DNA from: Duganella sacchari
GTDB taxonomy: Bacteria; Pseudomonadota; Gammaproteobacteria; Burkholderiales; Burkholderiaceae_D
Reading direction: 5' to 3'
Assembly (NCBI RefSeq): GCF_900143065.1
Contig: NZ_FRCX01000019.1
Coordinates: 1-64,000 of the forward strand
DNA: 64,000 nucleotides
How positions within the stretch are numbered: position 1 is the stretch's first letter; every line of letters starts with the position of its first letter. The notes under the pieces were generated by a model. The model was not told the origin of the DNA and did no database searches. It saw only the letters and a program-made list of their open reading frames with translations. A program made the translations under genes and the position numbers. Below, piece after piece: positions 59,502-64,000 of the stretch.

Positions 59502-60201
59502 AGCTGAGCAGGGCGTCGCTGAGCGCGTCCGGCTGCTCCGTCATCATGGCGTGGCCGGCCTCCAGCGTGACGCTCTGCGCGTGGGCAATGGCTTCCGCCA
59601 GGCCGCGTGCGGCCTTGGGCGGCGTCATCACGTCACTGGCGCCGCACACCAGCAGAGCAGGGCAGCGCACGCTGGCGGCGGCGGTCAGGCCCTGGTCGTA
59701 GGCATTGCAGGCGGCAAGGTCGGTATGCAGCAACTGGTCGGGATTTTGCCGCGCCACACGCTGCATCAGCAGCTTGAGGTCGTGGATGGCCGGATGGCCC
59801 TGCACATGCGACCACTTGGCCACCATGCCGATTGCGCGCGGCTCATCGGTGCGCGCGGTTTCCAGCAGCGTGTCCGCGACTGTCATCGGATAGGCTGTGC
59901 CGACCAGGCCCAGGTGGGTCACGCGCTGCGGCGCTTTGGCGGCGGCTTCCAGCGCGATCAGCGAGCCCATGCTGTGGCCGATCAGCGCGGCATGGTGGAT
60001 GTGGGCCGCCTCCAGCATCGCCAGCAGCCAGTCGGCCATGGCGGCCACGCTGGTCAGCGCGGGGCCGGGCGTGTGGCCGTGGCCGGGCAAGTCTGGCGCC
60101 AGCACATGGTAGTCGTGGTCGGTGAAGTGGCGGCTTTGCGCCGCCCACACGGTATGGTCATTCAGCGCGCCATGGATGAAAACCACAGTAGGCTTCTGCA
60201 T
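59485..60201 (-). CDS. Alpha/beta hydrolase
   Basis: A protein of 238 aa: oxyanion motif VFIHGALNDHTVW, nucleophile elbow LIGHSMGSLIA, Asp in VCGASDVMTPP and His in EAGHAMMTEQ. Serine hydrolase or esterase of unknown substrate, cytoplasmic. Divergent from the CBS gene across 143 bp. Confidence 0.9.
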   Translation of the reverse strand: MQKPTVVFIHGALNDHTVWAAQSRHFTDHDYHVLAPDLPGHGHTPGPALTSVAAMADWLLAMLEAAHIHHAALIGHSMGSLIALEAAAKAPQRVTHLGLVGTAYPMTVADTLLETARTDEPRAIGMVAKWSHVQGHPAIHDLKLLMQRVARQNPDQLLHTDLAACNAYDQGLTAAASVRCPALLVCGASDVMTPPKAARGLAEAIAHAQSVTLEAGHAMMTEQPDALSDALLSFIGSR

Positions 60202-60344
60202 AAGGCTCCTTTCGACAACAATGTTATGTTTTGCTTATCCGTAGCACTGGCTTTTTTGCCGGGCATAGGCTACATTCGTTACAAGGTTAGAACAATTAGA
60301 ACTCCCATTCACAGAGCATATATCAGCGGACAGGACGGCCCCAA

Positions 60345-60800
60345 ATGAAAGTCTCCGAAATTCTTCAAGTTAAAGGCTCCATCCTTTACACCATCTCCCC
60401 CGATCAACCTCTGGCTGACGCGGCCAACACCATGGCCGAGAAGGATATCGGTTCGCTGGTGGTGATGGAGTTTGGCGATCTGGTCGGCATGCTGACCTTC
60501 CGCGAAGTCCTGCGTGCGCTGCACGACAACCAGGGCAACGTCGGCGGCGGCACGGTGCGCAAGCATATGGATGATCATCCGATTACCGTGACTCCCGATA
60601 CCGAAGTCAACGAGGTGCGCCGCATCATGCTGGAAAAGCATGCGCGCTATCTGCCGGTCATGAATGCCAAGACGATTCTGGGCGTGATCTCGTTCTACGA
60701 CGTCGCGCGCGCCGTGCTGGAAGCGCAGAGCTTTGAGAACCGCATGCTCAAGGCCTATATCCGCGACTGGCCGGCCGAGGCCGAACAAGCCGCCGACTAA
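60345..60800 (+). CDS. CBS-domain protein
   Basis: A protein of 151 aa consisting of two CBS motifs (ISPDQPLADAANTMAEKDIG and VTPDTEVNEVRRIMLEKHAR). Stand-alone CBS pairs bind adenine nucleotides and regulate partners; the partner is unknown. Followed by a bidirectional terminator. Confidence 0.92.
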   Translation: MKVSEILQVKGSILYTISPDQPLADAANTMAEKDIGSLVVMEFGDLVGMLTFREVLRALHDNQGNVGGGTVRKHMDDHPITVTPDTEVNEVRRIMLEKHARYLPVMNAKTILGVISFYDVARAVLEAQSFENRMLKAYIRDWPAEAEQAAD

Positions 60801-60809
60801 GCCGATATC

Positions 60810-60869
60810 AAAAAAAGCCACGTGGCAGTGCGGCGTTCCTGGACGCCGCCTGCGCACGTGGCTTTTTTT
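60810..60869. terminator. Bidirectional Rho-independent terminator
   Basis: A run of seven A, then GCCACGTG ... CACGTGGC with an inner GGCGT/ACGCC stem, then seven T. It serves both the CBS gene and the convergent EAL gene, whose stop lies in the T run. Confidence 0.9.
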
Positions 60870-63126
60870 ATGCGGCGCCTTCGAGGGCGTCGTTGCTGAG
60901 CCAGCCGTTGAGGGCGGTGGCGGTCATCGGGCGGGCGAACAGGAAGCCCTGGGCCAGCGGGCAGCCCAGCGATTGCAGGATCTGCGCCTGGCGCTCGTCT
61001 TCCACACCTTCGGCAATCACGGCCAGGCCAAGGTTGCGGCCCAGCTGAATCACCATTTCCGCAATGCTGCTGCCGCGTGCCGAGCCGGTGATCTCCGTGA
61101 CGAAGGCGCGGTCGATCTTCAGGCGGTCGATCTGCAGGCGCTGCAGGTAGGACAGCGAGGAAAAGCCGGTGCCAAAGTCGTCAATCGCGATGCTGACGCC
61201 GGTCTGCTTGATCTGGCCCAGCATTTTGATGAGCAGGTCCGGCTCTTCCATGGCCATCGATTCGGTGATTTCCAGTTCGATGTGTTCCGGCGGCGCGCCG
61301 GTGTCGTCCAGCGCTTTCCTGAGCATGTCGAGGAAGTGCGGATGGCGGAACTGCACCTGCGACACGTTAATCGACATCATGAAATCGCGGTGGCCGGCCT
61401 TGCGCAGGTCGACCAGCTCGCGGCAGGCGGTCCGCATCACCCATTCGCCCAGATCGATAATCAGGCCCGAATACTCGGCAATCGGAATGAAGCGGTCAGG
61501 CGAGATGAACTTGCCGTCCGGCGTCTGCCAGCGCAGCAGGGCCTCGGCGCCCACCGGGCGGCGCGTCACCAGGTCGATCTGCGGCTGGTACACCACAAAC
61601 AGCTGGTTCTGGCCAAACGCGGTGCGCAGCGCGTGCATCATCCGCACGCGTTCGCGGATCTCGACGCCCATCGAGCGCGAGAAGTAGAAGTGGCCGGCGC
61701 GCTGCTGCGACTTGGCGCGTTTCAGCGCGATGTCGGCGTCCTTGAGCGCATCGGCGCCGGTGCCCTCGTGTTCGCCCAGGCGCACCAGGCCCAGCGTAGC
61801 GGACAGCTGCACGTCCTGGCCATCAATGCTGAACGGACGCTGGAACAGGCCCAGGATGTTGCCCGGATTGACTTGCGAGGAGTCGCCCAGCACGCAGAAA
61901 ATGTCGCCGCCGATGCGGGCCACGGTCAGCTGCCCGCCCAGTTCGGTCTGAAGGCGGCCGGCAACGGCAATCAGCAGCATGTCGCCAAACTGGTGGCCGA
62001 GCGCGTCGTTGGTTTCGGCAAAGTGGTCGAGATCGACCAGCGACAGCGTGGCGTCGTCGCGCGCCGGGCCGGCCAGAGCGGCGTCCAGGATTTCAACCAG
62101 GCGCGTGCGGTTGGGCAGCTTCGACAGCTGGTCGTAAAATGCCGCGTTGTGTAAATGCGTCACCAGCTCGACGTTGTCGAGGCCGACAGCGACATTGCTG
62201 CAGAAAACTTCCAGCAAGCGCTCGTCAATTTCAGTGAGGCCGCGCTTGATCTCCAGGAACGCCACGAAGTCGCGGCTGGCCTTGCCGGCGAAGTACAGCG
62301 TGATGTAGTCGGGGCCGTAGACATTGCGGCGTTGCGCCAGCGCCAGCTCCAGTGCTTCGTGGATACGCTGGTCTTCGCGCACGGTCAGCGTGATGTTGTC
62401 CAGATGGCGGAAGGTGCCGGCCGTGGCCATCACCATCAGCTCATGGCATCCGTCTTCCGGGCACTCCTGCACACATAGCACGCCATTGGCTTCCATGCAC
62501 AGCAGGTCGCCCACCTGCGCCAGCACGCCGCCAGCGAAGTTCTGCACGCCGTGCAGCGTCATGAGCTGGGTGCTGGCCTGGACGATCTGGTTCAGGCCGC
62601 GGCGGCTGTCGTTGATCTTGCGGATTTGTTCGTAAGAGCGGATCGCTGCAGTCACCGTGGTGAACAGCTTGATGCGAGTGAGTTCCGACTTGGTCTTGTA
62701 GTCGTTGATGTCGAAATCGCGGATAGCGTCGATTTCTGGCGCGTAGCCGGGCTGGCCGGTGCGCAGGATGATGCGGACGTCCTGCAGCTTCAGCGTTTCG
62801 CGGATGTAGCGCACCAAATGCAGACCGGCGTCGTCCTGTTCCATGACGACGTCCAGCAGAATGACGGCGATTTCCGGCTCATGCTTGAGCATTTCGCGCG
62901 CCTGTCCGGCCGAATACGCATGGACGAATTCCAGCGGGCGATGCTGCATGTCGAGATTACCCAGCGCAAAGGTGGTGGTCGAGTGGACGTCTTCGTCGTC
63001 GTCGATAATCATGACCCGCCAGACATTGCGGACACCCGCCGTAACGGGGGCCGGATGCTCTTCTAAGAATACCAAATCGTCTTGATCATCCTTGGATTGC
63101 TCAAGGGGTGTGACCGGTGGGGGCAT
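60868..63126 (-). CDS. Response regulator with DUF3369, degenerate GGDEF and EAL domains
   Basis: A protein of 752 aa. Domains in order: REC (about 35-155; MIIDDDEDVHS, ILLDVVMEQDDAG), DUF3369 GAF-like (about 175-320), GGDEF (about 330-480) whose motif reads RIGGDIF so cyclase activity is probably lost, and EAL (about 500-745) with intact GAEALLRW, NVSQVQF, ELEITES, IDDFGTGFSSL and KIDRAFV. It likely hydrolyses c-di-GMP under control of a phosphorelay and perhaps GTP binding to the GGDIF domain. No partner kinase is adjacent. Confidence 0.93.
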   Translation of the reverse strand: MPPPVTPLEQSKDDQDDLVFLEEHPAPVTAGVRNVWRVMIIDDDEDVHSTTTFALGNLDMQHRPLEFVHAYSAGQAREMLKHEPEIAVILLDVVMEQDDAGLHLVRYIRETLKLQDVRIILRTGQPGYAPEIDAIRDFDINDYKTKSELTRIKLFTTVTAAIRSYEQIRKINDSRRGLNQIVQASTQLMTLHGVQNFAGGVLAQVGDLLCMEANGVLCVQECPEDGCHELMVMATAGTFRHLDNITLTVREDQRIHEALELALAQRRNVYGPDYITLYFAGKASRDFVAFLEIKRGLTEIDERLLEVFCSNVAVGLDNVELVTHLHNAAFYDQLSKLPNRTRLVEILDAALAGPARDDATLSLVDLDHFAETNDALGHQFGDMLLIAVAGRLQTELGGQLTVARIGGDIFCVLGDSSQVNPGNILGLFQRPFSIDGQDVQLSATLGLVRLGEHEGTGADALKDADIALKRAKSQQRAGHFYFSRSMGVEIRERVRMMHALRTAFGQNQLFVVYQPQIDLVTRRPVGAEALLRWQTPDGKFISPDRFIPIAEYSGLIIDLGEWVMRTACRELVDLRKAGHRDFMMSINVSQVQFRHPHFLDMLRKALDDTGAPPEHIELEITESMAMEEPDLLIKMLGQIKQTGVSIAIDDFGTGFSSLSYLQRLQIDRLKIDRAFVTEITGSARGSSIAEMVIQLGRNLGLAVIAEGVEDERQAQILQSLGCPLAQGFLFARPMTATALNGWLSNDALEGAA

Positions 63127-63379
63127 GTGTAGCTTCTCCAGGATTACTCGGTGCTCTTGCGTTCAAGTATATAGCGAATTGTCAAAAAGAATGCAGTTTT
63201 CCATGGCTTTCAGCGGAAGCTTGTGCGCCGATGTGCAAGTTACACCATACTTGTATCAAAAGAATGAAATTTTACCAAGCGAAACTTGCATTGTGGAAAT
63301 TATTTCACAGACAGGGCGCCACAGTGCGCGGACTGGTAGAATAAGGAACTTTCCACTTTTTCCCGAAGATTCTTTTCCT

Positions 63380-64000
63380 ATGTCCGGTAATACTTTTGGC
63401 AAATTGTTCTCCGTTACTACCTTTGGTGAGTCGCACGGTCCCGCGATTGGTTGTGTGATCGATGGCTGCCCACCCGGATTACCGTTGTCGGAAGCTGACA
63501 TTCAGCCGGAACTGGATCGCCGCAAACCTGGCACGTCGCGCCATGTGACGCAGCGCCAGGAATCGGATACGGTGGAGATTCTGTCCGGCGTGTACGAGGG
63601 CGTGACCACCGGCACGCCGATCGCGCTGCTGATCCGCAATGAAGACCAGCGCAGCAAGGATTACGGCAATATCGCCGACAGCTTCCGTCCTGGCCACGCA
63701 GACTACACCTACTGGCATAAATACGGCGTTCGCGATCCGCGCGGCGGCGGCCGTTCGTCGGCACGCCTGACGGCGCCGGTGGTGGGCGCAGCGGCGATTG
63801 CCAAGAAGTGGTTGTACCAGCAGTACGGCACCGTGTTCAAAGGCTGCATGAGCCAGCTGGGCGAAATCGACGTGCCGTTCCAGGACTGGAAACACGTGCC
63901 GGACAACCCGTTCTTTGCCGCCACCGGCGACAGCGCCGTGATCGAACGCATGGAAGCCTATATGGACGACCTGCGCAAGGCCGGCGATTCGATCGGCGCG
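63380..64000 (+). CDS. aroC: Chorismate synthase, 5' part (runs off window)
   Basis: First 207 codons of a protein usually near 360 aa. Signatures: GNTFGKLFSVTTFGESHGPA at residues 3-22, the RRKPGTSRHVTQRQESD segment, and RPGHADYTYWHKYG followed by DPRGGGRSSAR. It makes chorismate from EPSP with reduced FMN, the last step of the shikimate pathway. A 253-bp gap separates it from the divergent EAL gene and should hold both promoters; no specific operator was recognised there. Confidence 0.96.
   Translation, partial: MSGNTFGKLFSVTTFGESHGPAIGCVIDGCPPGLPLSEADIQPELDRRKPGTSRHVTQRQESDTVEILSGVYEGVTTGTPIALLIRNEDQRSKDYGNIADSFRPGHADYTYWHKYGVRDPRGGGRSSARLTAPVVGAAAIAKKWLYQQYGTVFKGCMSQLGEIDVPFQDWKHVPDNPFFAATGDSAVIERMEAYMDDLRKAGDSIGA

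Noticed and set aside
1..64000. CRISPR arrays, rRNA or tRNA genes
   Set aside because: No regularly spaced repeats and no tRNA- or rRNA-like sequence were noticed on reading; in particular no tRNA at the comEC junction to serve as an attachment site.

Overview
The window looks like the chromosome of a betaproteobacterium of the Oxalobacteraceae (Massilia/Duganella/Janthinobacterium type). The evidence is the high-GC housekeeping stretch with its gene content and order (dcd, FlxA-like, folA, yidD, thyA, rhlE, aroC, a DUF1501/DUF1800 pair). This placement is by recognition of families, not by a search.

Two very different halves meet near position 29,515. Positions 1 to about 29,515 are a mobile copper-resistance island. 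Its right end carries a four-gene, translationally coupled tyrosine-recombinase module (29,444 to 23,340, minus strand), which resembles the Tn554 TnpA/TnpB/TnpC arrangement or the published 'mobile trio' recombinase modules. The island has landed inside comEC: only the C-terminal part of ComEC remains (29,520-31,010). The other half of comEC and the island's left end must lie outside the window. Fragments of IS21-type (left edge) and IS66-type (23.3 kb) insertion sequences show past turnover.

The island cargo is: (i) a minus-strand run of twelve genes, 11,523 to 821, that reads as one copper operon. It encodes a small secreted Cys/His-rich protein, a His/Met-rich periplasmic protein, a TolC-type outer membrane factor, multicopper oxidase, CusF-like carrier, CopC, CopD, cupredoxin, an unexpected FlgB-like protein, a small lipoprotein, a copper P1B-ATPase and an uncharacterised ATP-grasp enzyme with a Cys-rich tail. 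It is headed by a textbook MerR/CueR-type promoter (19-bp spacer), yet no merR/cueR gene is in the window. (ii) A CopRS two-component system, a DUF305 protein, a CzcE/CopH-like protein and an NTF2-like secreted protein. (iii) A solitary nuclease-like protein. (iv) An apparent metal or metallophore uptake set: a second small Cys/His-rich protein, a TonB-dependent receptor, a PepSY-TM protein and a PepSY-TM/ferredoxin/flavin reductase fusion.

From 29,520 on the sequence is core genome. After the comEC remnant come an alpha/beta hydrolase, dcd, a FlxA-like protein and a Cpx-like envelope-stress set. In the latter, the response regulator and the divergent Spy/CpxP-like gene are separated by two perfect GTAAA-N5-GTAAA boxes. 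Next come two low-complexity or secreted proteins, the DUF1501/DUF1800 export pair, a large PLP decarboxylase, a DUF4337 protein, folA, yidD, a hydrolase, thyA, rhlE, a threonine-aldolase-like enzyme and an MsbA-like ABC transporter. An AttH-like/FtsX-like pair without its ATPase, an FAD-linked oxidase, wrbA, yihY, a CBS-domain protein, a REC/EAL signalling protein and the first 207 codons of aroC complete the window. No rRNA, tRNA or CRISPR array was seen.
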